Assembly: GCA_902792905.1 (NCBI GenBank)
Contig: CADBBH010000005.1
Coordinates: 20,919 to 84,918 of the forward strand
Length of the DNA stretch: 64,000 bases
Direction of reading: 5' to 3'
Origin: Oscillospiraceae bacterium
Lineage (GTDB): Bacteria > Bacillota > Clostridia > Oscillospirales > Acutalibacteraceae
Made by a program: the position numbers and the translations under genes
Shown: positions 1 to 8,569 of the stretch, in pieces
Position numbering within the stretch: the stretch's first letter is position 1
Layout: every line of letters starts with the position of its first letter
Notes under the pieces: generated by a model
Database searches by the model: none
What the model saw: only the letters and a program-made list of their open reading frames with translations
Told to the model about the DNA's origin: nothing

Positions 1-367
1 GAATGAAATGGAATTCGACCGTCTCGGCTGCTTCTCATTCTCCCCGCAGGAGGGCACACCCGCCTTTGATATGGAGGATCAGGTTGACGAGAGTGTAAAG
101 GTGCGCAGAGGCGAAATCATAATGCAGGATCAGCTCGAAATTGTCACTCTCAAGAATCAGGAGAGAGTCGGCAATATTTACACAGTTCTGGTTGAGGATT
201 ATGATTCATATTCCGACAGCTATTCGGGCAGAACCTATATGGATGCGCCCGAAATAGACGGCATTATCAGATTCACAAGCGAAAACAACTATAACCCGGG
301 TGATTTTGTCACGGTTCAGGTAATAGGAGTCAATGATTACGATCTGATAGGCAAAGAAGTAAACTGA
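1..367 (+). CDS. rimO: Ribosomal protein S12 methylthiotransferase RimO (C-terminal part)
   Basis: This is the last 121 codons of a gene whose 5' part lies outside the window; the frame is open to the left edge. The visible piece begins with the GCFSFSPQEGTPA segment typical of the end of the radical-SAM domain of RimO/MiaB-type methylthiotransferases. A TRAM domain follows (roughly the last 70 residues, ending GVNDYDLIGKEVN). RimO adds a methylthio group to an aspartate of ribosomal protein S12. The radical-SAM cysteines are not in view, so the choice of RimO over MiaB rests on the F-S-x-Q-E-G-T-x-A segment and the acidic TRAM domain. Confidence 0.85.
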   Translation, partial: NEMEFDRLGCFSFSPQEGTPAFDMEDQVDESVKVRRGEIIMQDQLEIVTLKNQERVGNIYTVLVEDYDSYSDSYSGRTYMDAPEIDGIIRFTSENNYNPGDFVTVQVIGVNDYDLIGKEVN

Positions 368-370
368 TTA

Positions 371-399
371 TTGACTTTTTAATAAAATTAAACTATAAT
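371..399 (+). promoter_or_regulatory. Promoter of the cysE-cysS T-box transcript
   Basis: TTGACT at 371-376 and a perfect TATAAT at 394-399 are separated by 17 bp, directly after the rimO stop codon. Transcription would begin near 406, just ahead of the T-box leader. Confidence 0.75.
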
Positions 400-405
400 G
401 CAATA

Positions 406-630
406 AATAATAAAAGCAACGGTCGGGAAGAGTAGCTTCCGGCGGCATAGCAGAGAGAGGGCTGAATGCTGAAATGCCCTTTATGCCAAGGATTGTGAAG
501 TGCGCCCGGCGGCCCGCGGGAGGAAAGAAAACGAGTATTTCCGTGCGTACGGCTGCGTTAAAGCCCAAGAGTTATAAATCGGAGTGGAACCGCGACTATC
601 GCCTCTGCAGTTTGCAGGGGCGTTTTTTTT
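406..630 (+). promoter_or_regulatory. T-box riboswitch, tRNA-Cys responsive
   Basis: The 225-nt leader carries T-box hallmarks in order. There is an AGAGAG motif at 452-457 on the 5' side of stem I, then an apical stem-loop, then a specifier region reading GTGAAG-TGC-GCC in which TGC (501-503, a cysteine codon) sits where the specifier is expected. The conserved T-box sequence GGAGTGGAACCGCG is at 581-594, and an intrinsic terminator follows at 600-630. Uncharged tRNA-Cys would pair with the specifier and with the T-box bulge, stabilise the antiterminator and let transcription run into cysE-cysS. The downstream genes make and use cysteine, which fits. The 5' boundary is inferred from the promoter. 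Confidence 0.88.
600..630 (+). terminator. Regulated terminator of the T-box leader
   Basis: A 9-bp stem, CGCCTCTGC paired with GCAGGGGCG, is followed by eight T. It lies right after the T-box sequence and is the alternative to the antiterminator fold. Confidence 0.9.
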
Positions 631-664
631 ATGCGAATCCGGTATTATCAAAACGGAGGACACA

Positions 665-1324
665 ATGTTTGACAGATTAAAAGAAGATATTACGTGCGTG
701 CGCAACAGGGATCCGGCGGCGAGGAGCCTTTTTGAGGTTCTTTTCCTGTATCCCGGCTTCAGGGCGATACGAATGCACCGCACGGCCAACTGGTTTTACC
801 GCCACAGATTCTTTTTCATCGCACGCTGGATTTCTCAGAGAGCGTCGAGAAAGACAGGCGTTGAAATCCATCCCGCTGCAAAAATCGGCAGGCGCGTTTT
901 CATCGACCACGGCACAGGCGTTGTCATAGGCGAAACCGCCGAGGTCGGCGACGATGTCACGATTTATCAGGGCGTAACTCTCGGAGGAACCGGCAAAGAG
1001 CTCGGCAAGCGCCACCCGACCATCGGCAACAATGTAATGATTGGTTCGGGCGCGAAAGTGCTCGGTCCCGTTATCATAGGCGACAATACAAAAATCGCCT
1101 CCGGCGCGGTGGTTCTCAGGAACATTCCGGAAAACTGCACTGCGGTCGGCGTGCCGGCTAAGATAGTCAAGCGCGACGGCGTGAGAATTGATGATGATCT
1201 TGACCAGATTGACATTCCCGACCCCGTTGCCCAGGAGCTTGCATCCCTGCGCAGAGAGATTTATAAATTAAAGAAAAGCATGGGCTCATCAGCAAAGACG
1301 GAGGATTACAATGAAGATTTTTAA
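665..1324 (+). CDS. cysE: Serine O-acetyltransferase
   Basis: CysE transfers an acetyl group from acetyl-CoA to serine, giving O-acetylserine, the first step of cysteine synthesis in the cytoplasm. The ATG at 665 was chosen because it follows GGAGG at 656-660; upstream codons in the same frame lie in the T-box terminator. The 219-residue product matches the short CysE form of Gram-positive bacteria. The second half has left-handed beta-helix hexapeptide repeats, including the DHGTGVVIGETAEVG and TLGGTGK segments with the family's catalytic aspartate-histidine pair. The gene overlaps cysS by 14 nt, so the two are co-transcribed under T-box control. Confidence 0.95.
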   Translation: MFDRLKEDITCVRNRDPAARSLFEVLFLYPGFRAIRMHRTANWFYRHRFFFIARWISQRASRKTGVEIHPAAKIGRRVFIDHGTGVVIGETAEVGDDVTIYQGVTLGGTGKELGKRHPTIGNNVMIGSGAKVLGPVIIGDNTKIASGAVVLRNIPENCTAVGVPAKIVKRDGVRIDDDLDQIDIPDPVAQELASLRREIYKLKKSMGSSAKTEDYNEDF

Positions 1325-2702
1325 TACGCTCACAAGAGAAAAGCAGGAATTCAAACCGGTCGAGCCGGGCAAAGTAAAAATATATGCCTGCGGACCGACC
1401 GTATATAACTATATCCATATCGGCAATGCCCGCCCGCTCTGCGTTTTCGACGTACTTCGCAGATACCTTGAATACAGGGGATACGAAGTAACCTTCGTTC
1501 AGAATTTCACGGATATTGATGATAAAATAATCAAAAAGGCAAATGAAGAGGGAAGCGATTACAAAACAGTTTCCGAGAAGTATATCGAAGAATTCTGGAA
1601 GGATGCCGACGGACTGAATTTCAAGCACGCAACCATTCATCCGAAAGCTACCGAAAATATCGATAAAATCATCGAAATCGTGAGCGGACTCATCGAAAAA
1701 GGCCACGCCTACGAGGTTGACGGCGATGTATATTTCAGCACCAAGACCTTCCCCTCCTACGGCAAGCTCTCGCATCAGCCGCTTGAAGACCTTGAGGCGG
1801 GCGCGAGAATCATGGTCGGCGACATCAAGCGCGATCCGATGGATTTTGCCCTCTGGAAAGCCGCGAAGCCCGGCGAGCCATATTGGGATTCCCCCTGGGG
1901 ACACGGCAGACCCGGCTGGCATATTGAGTGCTCGGCAATGAATCTCCGTTTTCTCGGCGAGAATATCGATATTCACTGCGGCGGCCTCGACCTTATATTC
2001 CCCCATCACGAAAACGAGATTGCACAGAGCGAATGCTTCACCGGCAGGCCCTTCGCGAATTACTGGATGCATAACGGATACATAAACGTTGACAACGTCA
2101 AAATGTCTAAATCGCTCGGCAACTTCTTCACAGTGCGCGATGTGGCGGAAAAATACGGTTATGAGCCGATAAGATATCTGATGATTTCATCATCCTACAG
2201 AAGCCCCATCAACTACTCGACCGATATTATCGAGCAGTGCAAGGCGTCACTCACCCGTCTCTACACCTGCCGCGACAGCCTCGATTTCGAGCTGAAAAAC
2301 GCTCCCGAGGGCGAGGCCGACGAGAGCGTAAAAGCGCAGCTTGACAAGAGAGTTGAGCAGTTCAACAACGCGCTTGACGATGACCTCAATACTGCAGACG
2401 GAATTGCCGCGGTATTCGATCTCGTAAGAGATATAAACACCCTCGCGCTCGGCAAGGGTGTATCAAAGGGAACCGTTGAATACGCCATTAAGGTTTTTGA
2501 TATGCTCACCGGCGTTCTCGGCCTTGTCTATAACAGAAAAGCCGAGGATTCGGATGCCGAAATTGACGCGCTTATTGAAGCGAGAACCGCAGCACGCAAG
2601 GAGAAGAACTGGGCGGAGGCGGACCGCATACGCGATGAGCTCAAGGCAAAAGGAATAGTGCTCGAAGATACACCGATGGGTGTCAAGTGGCACAGAGAAT
2701 AA
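1311..2702 (+). CDS. cysS: Cysteinyl-tRNA synthetase
   Basis: This class I aminoacyl-tRNA synthetase charges tRNA-Cys with cysteine. The 463-residue length is normal. It shows the HIGH-type signature HIGN at residues 36-39, the KMSKS motif at 264-268, and the zinc ligand set starting with C27 (ACGPTVY) and continuing with HIECSAM and FPHHENEIAQSE. The start overlaps the end of cysE, which implies translational coupling. Co-transcription of cysE and cysS under one cysteine T-box is a classic Bacillota arrangement: low charging of tRNA-Cys raises both cysteine supply and the charging enzyme. Confidence 0.97.
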   Translation: MKIFNTLTREKQEFKPVEPGKVKIYACGPTVYNYIHIGNARPLCVFDVLRRYLEYRGYEVTFVQNFTDIDDKIIKKANEEGSDYKTVSEKYIEEFWKDADGLNFKHATIHPKATENIDKIIEIVSGLIEKGHAYEVDGDVYFSTKTFPSYGKLSHQPLEDLEAGARIMVGDIKRDPMDFALWKAAKPGEPYWDSPWGHGRPGWHIECSAMNLRFLGENIDIHCGGLDLIFPHHENEIAQSECFTGRPFANYWMHNGYINVDNVKMSKSLGNFFTVRDVAEKYGYEPIRYLMISSSYRSPINYSTDIIEQCKASLTRLYTCRDSLDFELKNAPEGEADESVKAQLDKRVEQFNNALDDDLNTADGIAAVFDLVRDINTLALGKGVSKGTVEYAIKVFDMLTGVLGLVYNRKAEDSDAEIDALIEARTAARKEKNWAEADRIRDELKAKGIVLEDTPMGVKWHRE

Positions 2703-2712
2703 TATAAGAAAT

Positions 2713-2745
2713 CCCCTCTCCTTCACGGAGAGGGGCTGCTTTTTT
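2713..2745. terminator. Intrinsic terminator between convergent genes
   Basis: CCCCTCTCC (2713-2721) pairs perfectly with GGAGAGGGG (2727-2735) around a TTCAC loop. A T-rich run follows on the plus strand. It ends cysS, and its 3' edge touches the stop codon of the convergent PH-domain gene. A near-identical CCTCTCC-TTC-GGAGAGG hairpin recurs at 25257-25278. Confidence 0.8.
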
Positions 2746-3182
2746 CACTGATTGTCGTCGTACTCGTCGATTTCGTCGGGGATACCGTCACCGTCGGAAT
2801 CGGGCAGGGAATGGCCGTTTTCAAGGATTTCGCCGATTCTGACATTGCGCTGAATTTTTACTTTTTCCACCTGCTCGTTGAGCATTTCCTTGACATCGAA
2901 CGGATGCTTCACGTTTTTAAGCGTAATTTCCGGCATCGTCTTGTCGCTGGAATTGACCGTAATCGTGCCGACTCCGAAAATACGCTGCCAGAGAGATTTT
3001 TTCATTGAGATATCGCGGACCCTGTAGAGCTGAACCTCGTCTAGTTTTACGGAGAGAGCGCCGGTTTCAATAAATAAGCGGTCCTTTGAGAGGCGGTATT
3101 TAGTGAAGGAAAGGGGCATACCTAGATGCCTTGTACGATCCTTCCATAAGAATTCAATTTTTCTTTTTTCGGTTTTAGCCAT
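2745..3182 (-). CDS. Bacterial PH-domain protein with a C-terminal calcium-type Asp motif
   Basis: The 145-residue protein has no signal peptide or membrane segment. Residues about 20-105 resemble the bacterial pleckstrin-homology (DUF304-like) fold: a string of beta strands (YRLSKDRLFIETG, GVGTITVNSSD) and a final helix (FDVKEMLNEQVEKV). The last 20 residues contain DSDGDGIPDEIDEYDDN, a thrombospondin type-3/EF-hand-like calcium loop, usually a feature of secreted proteins. It is the last gene of a minus-strand group with the flavodoxin at 3195, 12 nt apart. The exact role is unknown. The domain call is moderate and the calcium-loop call is by motif only. Confidence 0.6.
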   Translation of the reverse strand: MAKTEKRKIEFLWKDRTRHLGMPLSFTKYRLSKDRLFIETGALSVKLDEVQLYRVRDISMKKSLWQRIFGVGTITVNSSDKTMPEITLKNVKHPFDVKEMLNEQVEKVKIQRNVRIGEILENGHSLPDSDGDGIPDEIDEYDDNQ

Positions 3183-3194
3183 AATCTTATCCTC

Positions 3195-3662
3195 TCAAAG
3201 TGAATTGACAAAATCGATTATATCATTATCGCCGGCGCGGTTGAGAACTCTGCCCTCGACAATCTGCGCGCCCGACGCGCTCGGCTGAAGATTTTTGACT
3301 GCCTCACCGAAACCGCTGCCGCCGGAGGTGGCGAAAAGGATAATCTTTTTACCCGAGAAATCCGCTCCTTCGAGAAAGGTATTGATAATCGTCGGGGCAA
3401 TATACCACCAGATCGGGAAGCCGAGAATAATCTCATCGTATTCCGCGATTTTTTCGGGCATTCCCGCGATTTCGGGGCGCGAGGATTTATCCTTCATCTC
3501 GAGCGATGAACGGCTCTGCTTGTCCATCCAGTTAAGGTCCGCCTTGGTGTAGGGAACAAGCGGCGCTATTTCAAATAAATCGCTGTTTGCCGCCGACGCT
3601 ATACGCTCGGCGACTGTTTTTGTCGTTCCCTCCGCGGAAAAATACGCTACAAGTCTTTTCAT
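3195..3662 (-). CDS. Flavodoxin
   Basis: This 155-residue short-chain flavodoxin is an FMN-binding electron carrier of the cytoplasm. The N-terminal strand and phosphate loop read YFSAEGTTKTVAERIA. The middle has the FPIWWYIAP segment typical of the flavodoxin_4 group, in which aromatic residues stack on the flavin, and a later ATSGGSGFGE loop follows. It lies 1 nt downstream of the membrane-protein gene at 3664 and is likely in one operon with it and the PH-domain gene. The electron partner cannot be told from the sequence. A second, different flavodoxin is encoded at 17275. Confidence 0.85.
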   Translation of the reverse strand: MKRLVAYFSAEGTTKTVAERIASAANSDLFEIAPLVPYTKADLNWMDKQSRSSLEMKDKSSRPEIAGMPEKIAEYDEIILGFPIWWYIAPTIINTFLEGADFSGKKIILFATSGGSGFGEAVKNLQPSASGAQIVEGRVLNRAGDNDIIDFVNSL

Positions 3663-3663
3663 A

Positions 3664-4407
3664 TCAATTCTCCTTTATTCTCTTATTATAAATCAGTCTC
3701 AATATTGCGGCGGTGCCGATGAATATACCTATTCCGCCTGCTAGGGCGGGGACCATAAGGGCGTATGCGACGGGAAGATTGAGTTCTTTTCCCTTGAACA
3801 CCATATTGTAAAAGAATTCCGGTCTGTAAAACGGATAGGGATAAAAATGCATTCTGCCGAGCGCTCCCCTCGCCATAGAAAAAAGCGAATAGGCGAGCGG
3901 ATAAATACCCGCAATCCAAGGCGCTTTCGCGGGGATTCTCTTATCTGCCGCCGGGAAGAGGAATATAATCAACATCAGCGGCGGCATAATCATATGATGA
4001 AAAATCTGCGTGAAGCTGTGCATCGCGTTATAGGGAGTGTCCCAGGTCAGCGGCGGGGACATTTTAAGCGGAAATCCGCTAGTATAGACTATTCCCGCAA
4101 GCAGGATATAGGTTGTCACGAGGAGCGTGAAAGTCGGGTTGAACGCGATTTTCCGGGCTTTTTCATTTCCGAACACGGCGATTCCTTTTATTATCAGATA
4201 AAGCGAAGCGAGAATATTGCTGTGAATAGTGAAAAACGAGAGCACATTGAACTTGCCGTAATCAACCGGAGACCACTTGGGATCATATTCATAGACATAA
4301 TATGAGAGGCGGTGCATAATGACGAGCACGCCGAAAAGTCCGATTATCAGCAGAAACGCTCCGAATACCCTGCTCTTGTTCGGTTTGTTTATTTTGAGTT
4401 CATCCAT
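3664..4407 (-). CDS. Pr6Pr-like integral membrane protein
   Basis: The 247-residue protein has about six hydrophobic segments, starting with AFLLIIGLFGVLVIM near residue 15. The motif FFTIHSNILASLYLI, a central H-S-F-x-Q-I-F-H-H stretch and a late FYPYPFY segment fit the Pr6Pr/TIGR02206-like bacterial membrane family, of unknown biochemical function. The start codon overlaps the stop of the upstream metallopeptidase gene by one base (TAATG), so the two are translationally coupled. Family assignment is from recognisable motifs; no function can be given. Confidence 0.6.
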   Translation of the reverse strand: MDELKINKPNKSRVFGAFLLIIGLFGVLVIMHRLSYYVYEYDPKWSPVDYGKFNVLSFFTIHSNILASLYLIIKGIAVFGNEKARKIAFNPTFTLLVTTYILLAGIVYTSGFPLKMSPPLTWDTPYNAMHSFTQIFHHMIMPPLMLIIFLFPAADKRIPAKAPWIAGIYPLAYSLFSMARGALGRMHFYPYPFYRPEFFYNMVFKGKELNLPVAYALMVPALAGGIGIFIGTAAILRLIYNKRIKEN

Positions 4408-4958
4408 TACGGCAACCTTCCCAGATACTTCTTGCCGATTGATTTGAGGCGTTTTTCCCTCTCAAAATAATCGGGCATCACGCGCAGAATTTCATCATAG
4501 AATTTCTTTGAGTGATTCATCTGCTTTATGTGACAGAGTTCGTGAACCACCACGCTGTCAAGGATTTCAAGCGGCATCTGAGTCAGCAGGCAGTTGAAGC
4601 TGAGCGTCGCCTTCGCCGAGCAGCTCCCCCACCTTGTTTTCGGGTGCCTTATCGTAATTTTACCGTAGTTCACACCGAGCAGATTCGCATAGTATGCGAC
4701 TCTCTGCGGGATAACCGCCTTAGCGAGCGCAGTGAATTCTTCAAGTTCCTTCTCCGTATAGGGAGGAAGCGGGTCACCATAGAGCGATCTGTGCTTTGAA
4801 AGCGCCCTGTCAATCCACTGCTCATTTGAATTGACATAGGCCTCTATATCGCGGTAGCTCATTCTTTTGGGCGCGCGCACCACAAGCTTGCCGTCCGCCC
4901 TGAGCTCGAGCTGAATCGTTTTTCTGTTGCTTTTTATAATATCCGGATTATATTTCAT
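4407..4958 (-). CDS. YgjP-like zinc metallopeptidase (DUF45)
   Basis: The 183-residue cytoplasmic protein carries the gluzincin motif HELCHIKQMNHSKKF: HExxH gives two zinc ligands and the following N-H-S histidine is the third. Just before it is the family hallmark WGSCS and the NCLLTQMP strand. These define the M48-like YgjP/WLM (DUF45, SprT-like) metallopeptidases, often annotated as M48 peptidases, whose substrates are mostly unknown. An N-terminal beta-rich part (IQLELRADGKLVVRAPKRMS) is also typical. It is the first gene of the small minus-strand operon that runs to 2745. Confidence 0.85.
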   Translation of the reverse strand: MKYNPDIIKSNRKTIQLELRADGKLVVRAPKRMSYRDIEAYVNSNEQWIDRALSKHRSLYGDPLPPYTEKELEEFTALAKAVIPQRVAYYANLLGVNYGKITIRHPKTRWGSCSAKATLSFNCLLTQMPLEILDSVVVHELCHIKQMNHSKKFYDEILRVMPDYFEREKRLKSIGKKYLGRLP

Positions 4959-5012
4959 CTCTGTTCTTCTCCGCCGAATATATCTTTTTATAAAATTTAA
5001 TTTGCAGAAATA

Positions 5013-6122
5013 CTATTTTCTCTTTTTCATAAGGAGCGCTCCGCCGATTGCGGCACCCGCCGCGCCGAGCACTATCCCCGCCTCGCGGAAGAAGGTCTTT
5101 GTTCCTTCTATGCTGACGGGCGCCATTTCATAGAGTGCGTAGGTCAGCTTTTTATCGGTTATATCTCCGATCAGTTGGGCGAATGTTACTGTCTGCGTTT
5201 CAAAAGAGCCGTCGGGCTTTATATCGAAGTATCTGGCGCCTCTGAGAAGACCGGGACCGTATGCGCTGAAGCCGCAGCTCTGAGTGAATCCGAGATACAT
5301 CCCCTTGTACTCAGCCATAAAACTGTCATTATGATTGTGACCGACAAAGAGGGCACGCATCTCACCTTTTTCGAGGAAGGCGTCAACCTCGCCGCTGTTG
5401 ATAATCGAGGTCGCCGGCGATTCGCCCATGAAATCCCTTATTGAGTTCACATTGTGAGGGTCGAGCTTATACCACTGATTGCTGAAATTGCCGTATGCTC
5501 TGATACCGCCGCGTGAAAATCTGCCTACCTTCTCAAGCACCTCAAAAAACTCGGGAGTCGGAATATGCTGAAACGCGAACGACGGCAGAAGCCGGCCGCA
5601 CTTCTCTTCATAAGAATCACGGGTACGCCGATACCATTCGACCTGATTCTTGTGAATCGCGCCGAAACCGCCCGCTCCGTCCTTGACGTGCGTATCGAAA
5701 AGATAGATAAGAATTCTGTCCTCAACGCTCAGGCAGAAAGTCCCCTCATCGCCCTGACCGGGTCCCTCATCGCAGACAAAACCGGGCAGCGCCTTATACA
5801 TTTCAAACTGCTCGGCGTTGCTGATTCCGCACTGGCTGTCATGATTGCCGAAGGTGACGGTGAACGGAATACCTCTCGAGGTCATCGGCTCGCAGATGGC
5901 TCTGATAACCTCGTTGGTACGCCTGCGCGTATCGGTGAATAAATCGAGCGCATAGCCCTTTATCTGATCGCCGGTAAGCACGACAAAATCCGGCTTTGCG
6001 GCATCAAGAGCCGCATTCATAAGCTTAAGAGTGTTGGGATTTATACGATATTGCTCCTGAATATCCGCAAACTGCAGCACCCGGAAATTTCCGTCTCTGA
6101 AGCACAAGTCTCTGTTCTGCAT
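5013..6122 (-). CDS. Calcineurin-like metallophosphoesterase with a C-terminal hydrophobic segment
   Basis: The 369-residue protein shows the binuclear-metal phosphoesterase motifs in order: ADIQ (residues 19-22, in place of D-x-H), GDQ, GNHDSQ, a distal HIPTPE histidine and GHNHND. The first motif lacks the usual histidine, as in the fungal Dcr2-like and PA2803-like subgroups. There is no N-terminal signal peptide, but the C-terminus has the small-residue hydrophobic stretch GIVLGAAGAAIGGALL followed by MKKRK, which resembles a C-terminal membrane anchor. It is preceded by GGGGAGAGATATA-type purine-rich RBS sequence. The substrate is unknown. It is the first of three metallophosphoesterases in 9 kb. 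Confidence 0.85.
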   Translation of the reverse strand: MQNRDLCFRDGNFRVLQFADIQEQYRINPNTLKLMNAALDAAKPDFVVLTGDQIKGYALDLFTDTRRRTNEVIRAICEPMTSRGIPFTVTFGNHDSQCGISNAEQFEMYKALPGFVCDEGPGQGDEGTFCLSVEDRILIYLFDTHVKDGAGGFGAIHKNQVEWYRRTRDSYEEKCGRLLPSFAFQHIPTPEFFEVLEKVGRFSRGGIRAYGNFSNQWYKLDPHNVNSIRDFMGESPATSIINSGEVDAFLEKGEMRALFVGHNHNDSFMAEYKGMYLGFTQSCGFSAYGPGLLRGARYFDIKPDGSFETQTVTFAQLIGDITDKKLTYALYEMAPVSIEGTKTFFREAGIVLGAAGAAIGGALLMKKRK

Positions 6123-6260
6123 TATATCTCTCCCCGATACATATATATTTATTTTATCATAGAGAAGGAATAATAGTCAATAATCAGTATGGTTTATAAT
6201 ATACACAACCCGCAGAGCGTCGGATTGACTGCCCTGCGGGAAAACTGATGATGTTATGTT

Positions 6261-7115
6261 TTACTGAACAAACGCAGATGCATATATATCCGCGTAAATC
6301 TGGATTTCATTGACCTTATCTTCAACTGTATCTATATGAGTCAGCACACCCTCACTGTATTCACGGATACTCTCGTAATCGGTCTTTTTGCCGTTGTCAA
6401 TCTTGCTTTTGAAAACAGTGAGCGTCGCGGCTGAAGCGCCGTAAACGCTGTCATCGGGCGTATATTCCTTATCTTTGAGAGTGGAGCAGGTGAAGGAAAC
6501 AATGTTGCCGTCCTCATCATATACGATATAACATCTCGATTTATTGCTCTGGATTACATAAGTGCCGTCTGAAACGGTTATAAACTCAAGAAATTCCGAT
6601 TTAAGCTCCGGAGTCTGGCCGTCTTCGTTATAGATAAATCTGAACGAATCGGTTTTGGCATCATATTCTGCTTGATAGGTTGAGGTGAGGCCCTCATTCA
6701 TAAACTGAAGAATATAACCGCTGCCGTCTCTGTTGAATATCACGCTGCTGTTTCCGGCATCATCCTTGAAGATGTCCGGAGCGCTTTCGGGAGTAACCGA
6801 ATCATTTATCTTATCTGTCATCTCAAACGAGGCAACCGCAAACGGATCAAAAGAGCGCAGGATATAATTGTCATCAAGAAAGTAGGAATCGGGATTTTCG
6901 AGTTTTACGGATTGATTGTGGCTCTCCTCAAGCAGGGTAACTCTCGTCCTGAGAGATTCAAGCACAGCTCTGTAACGCTCCTTCGCCCCTTCAAAGGTTT
7001 TCTCTTCATTCGTGATAACAAGCGTATCTTTATATATCGTTTTCGGCTCCCCGTCTCCGCAGGCGGTCAGCATAAGCATAAGCGCCGCCAGAGCGAGGCA
7101 GATAAGCTTTTTCAT
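6261..7115 (-). CDS. Lipoprotein of unknown function
   Basis: A 284-residue exported lipoprotein: K-K near the start, a hydrophobic core and a lipobox MLTAC with the acylated cysteine at residue 19, followed by GDGEP. The rest is soluble and beta-rich, with an N-terminal helical part around residues 40-70 ([19 protein letters not shown]). No family was recognised. Its start overlaps the nrdR stop by 4 nt (ATGA), so it is the last gene of the asd-dapA-dapB-hydrolase-nrdR transcript. Confidence 0.7.
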   Translation of the reverse strand: MKKLICLALAALMLMLTACGDGEPKTIYKDTLVITNEEKTFEGAKERYRAVLESLRTRVTLLEESHNQSVKLENPDSYFLDDNYILRSFDPFAVASFEMTDKINDSVTPESAPDIFKDDAGNSSVIFNRDGSGYILQFMNEGLTSTYQAEYDAKTDSFRFIYNEDGQTPELKSEFLEFITVSDGTYVIQSNKSRCYIVYDEDGNIVSFTCSTLKDKEYTPDDSVYGASAATLTVFKSKIDNGKKTDYESIREYSEGVLTHIDTVEDKVNEIQIYADIYASAFVQ

Positions 7116-7582
7116 TTTGCTTCCTTGCCGGAATCGCTGAGCAGCTTTGCCAGCTCTTCCATAAAAGTATTGATATCCTTGAACTGTCTGTAAACGGATG
7201 CAAATCTGACATAGGCAACCTCATCGAGGTCCCTGAGCTGCTCCATCGCAAGCTCGCCGATAACCTCGCTGCTTACCTCTCTGTCAAGCCCGCTCTGAAG
7301 CTGGAGCTCGATATTGTCAACTGCTTTTTCAAGCTGATCGAGGGAGACAGGCCTCTTTTCACAGGATTTGAGCATGCCGCGGAAAAGCTTGTCGCGGTCG
7401 AAAACCTGCCTTGAATGGTCTTTCTTGACAACGATAACGGGAACGGTCTCGACGATTTCATAGGTCGTGAAGCGCTTGCCGCAGGAATTGCATTCCCTTC
7501 TTCTTCTGATGCGCTCGCCCTCGTCGGTCGGTCTTGAATCGATTACCTTACTGTCTTCGCATGAGCAAAACGGACATTTCAT
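7112..7582 (-). CDS. nrdR: Transcriptional repressor NrdR
   Basis: The 156-residue protein starts with a zinc ribbon (C3, C6, C31, C34; KCPFC and ECNSCGKRF) and continues with an ATP-cone domain ([16 protein letters not shown]). NrdR senses ATP/dATP and represses ribonucleotide reductase genes by binding NrdR boxes. The arginine-rich segment between the cysteine pairs (ERIRRRRE) is the DNA-contacting part in the family. It is placed between an alpha/beta hydrolase and a lipoprotein gene in the lysine operon. No ribonucleotide reductase gene is in view. Confidence 0.96.
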   Translation of the reverse strand: MKCPFCSCEDSKVIDSRPTDEGERIRRRRECNSCGKRFTTYEIVETVPVIVVKKDHSRQVFDRDKLFRGMLKSCEKRPVSLDQLEKAVDNIELQLQSGLDREVSSEVIGELAMEQLRDLDEVAYVRFASVYRQFKDINTFMEELAKLLSDSGKEAK

Positions 7583-7603
7583 TGCAATTACCCCTTATGG
7601 AAA

Positions 7604-8569
7604 TTATTTTGAAAGAAATTTATCTGCGAATTCCCTGACTTTCGCTTCGTAAGCGGCGCTGTCGGTAGGATAACTCTCCGCGTGACCTGCGCCGGGAATA
7701 ACAAGCAGATCCTTATATTCGCTTGAGCAGGCGGCATAAAGCTGATGAACCATATAGGTCGGAACGAAGTCATCCTTGTCGCCGTGGATAAAGAGGATGG
7801 GAACCTTTGCGACCTGAACCTTGTTGATGGGATCCGCGTCTCTGAAATCCCAGCCGTTCAGGGCCTTGTTGAAAATGTTTGATGTATAAAGAATCGGGAA
7901 ATTCGGCAGATGCATGGAATTATTGAGAATATGCTCAAACTGATCGTAAGCGGAGGTATAGCCGCAATCCGCAACGGTGAATTTGACATTTTCGGGAAGG
8001 GAGGCGTCGCCGCTCATCATAAGCACGGTTGCGCAGCCCATTGAAACGCCCTGAAGGATAATCTCAATATCGGAGCCGAATTTTTCAAGCATCCAGTAGA
8101 GCCATTTGAGCGAATCCTTGCTCTCGTGATAACCGAAGCCGATATACTTGCCGTCGCTCTCTCCGGCCGCCTGATGGTCAACGATAAAGAGGTTCATACC
8201 CATATCGTGATAGAATTTCGCCATCAGTTTGTATTCGCCGTTGCCGGTGCTTCTGTAGCCGTGTGAGCAGAAGACGAATTTCTTCGAGGGCTTGTCGGCG
8301 GGGATGAATTTTGCCTTGAGGCGGAAATTGCGCTCGTTTATCATCTCAAAATATTGCTTTTCCACAGTATTATACCATGTGATTCTCTCATCCTCCTGAG
8401 AAACATCAACATGATCCATCTTCTTATATGCGGCATCCGCAATCTTGGGATAAAGAAGCGAATCGCGGTTCATAACCTCGTTGAAGATGATATAACCCGC
8501 TCCGAATGATACGGCGCCGGCGGCAACGGCTGTTCCTATAACCGCTTTTGTCACTTTATTCATATTCAA
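7604..8569 (-). CDS. Alpha/beta hydrolase with an N-terminal membrane segment
   Basis: The 321-residue protein has an N-terminal hydrophobic helix (VIGTAVAAGAVSFGAGYII) that probably anchors it to the membrane with the catalytic domain outside. The hydrolase core shows the oxyanion strand FCSHGYRSTG, the nucleophile elbow GVSMG, the acid loop HGDKDDFVP and the catalytic histidine in GAGHAES. It is like the YqkD/BAAT-type serine hydrolases of Bacillota, of unknown substrate. Its start overlaps the dapB stop by 4 nt, so it is translated with the lysine pathway genes, though no functional link is evident. Confidence 0.85.
   Translation of the reverse strand: MNMNKVTKAVIGTAVAAGAVSFGAGYIIFNEVMNRDSLLYPKIADAAYKKMDHVDVSQEDERITWYNTVEKQYFEMINERNFRLKAKFIPADKPSKKFVFCSHGYRSTGNGEYKLMAKFYHDMGMNLFIVDHQAAGESDGKYIGFGYHESKDSLKWLYWMLEKFGSDIEIILQGVSMGCATVLMMSGDASLPENVKFTVADCGYTSAYDQFEHILNNSMHLPNFPILYTSNIFNKALNGWDFRDADPINKVQVAKVPILFIHGDKDDFVPTYMVHQLYAACSSEYKDLLVIPGAGHAESYPTDSAAYEAKVREFADKFLSK

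Noticed and set aside
1167-2072. 301-codon open frame antisense to cysS
   Set aside because: It lies opposite strongly conserved cysE/cysS codons, has no ribosome binding site and no recognisable domain.
6209-6240. CCCGCAG/CTGCGGG hairpin before the 5013 metallophosphoesterase
   Set aside because: The 18-base loop is long and no T run follows on either strand, so it was not called as a terminator.
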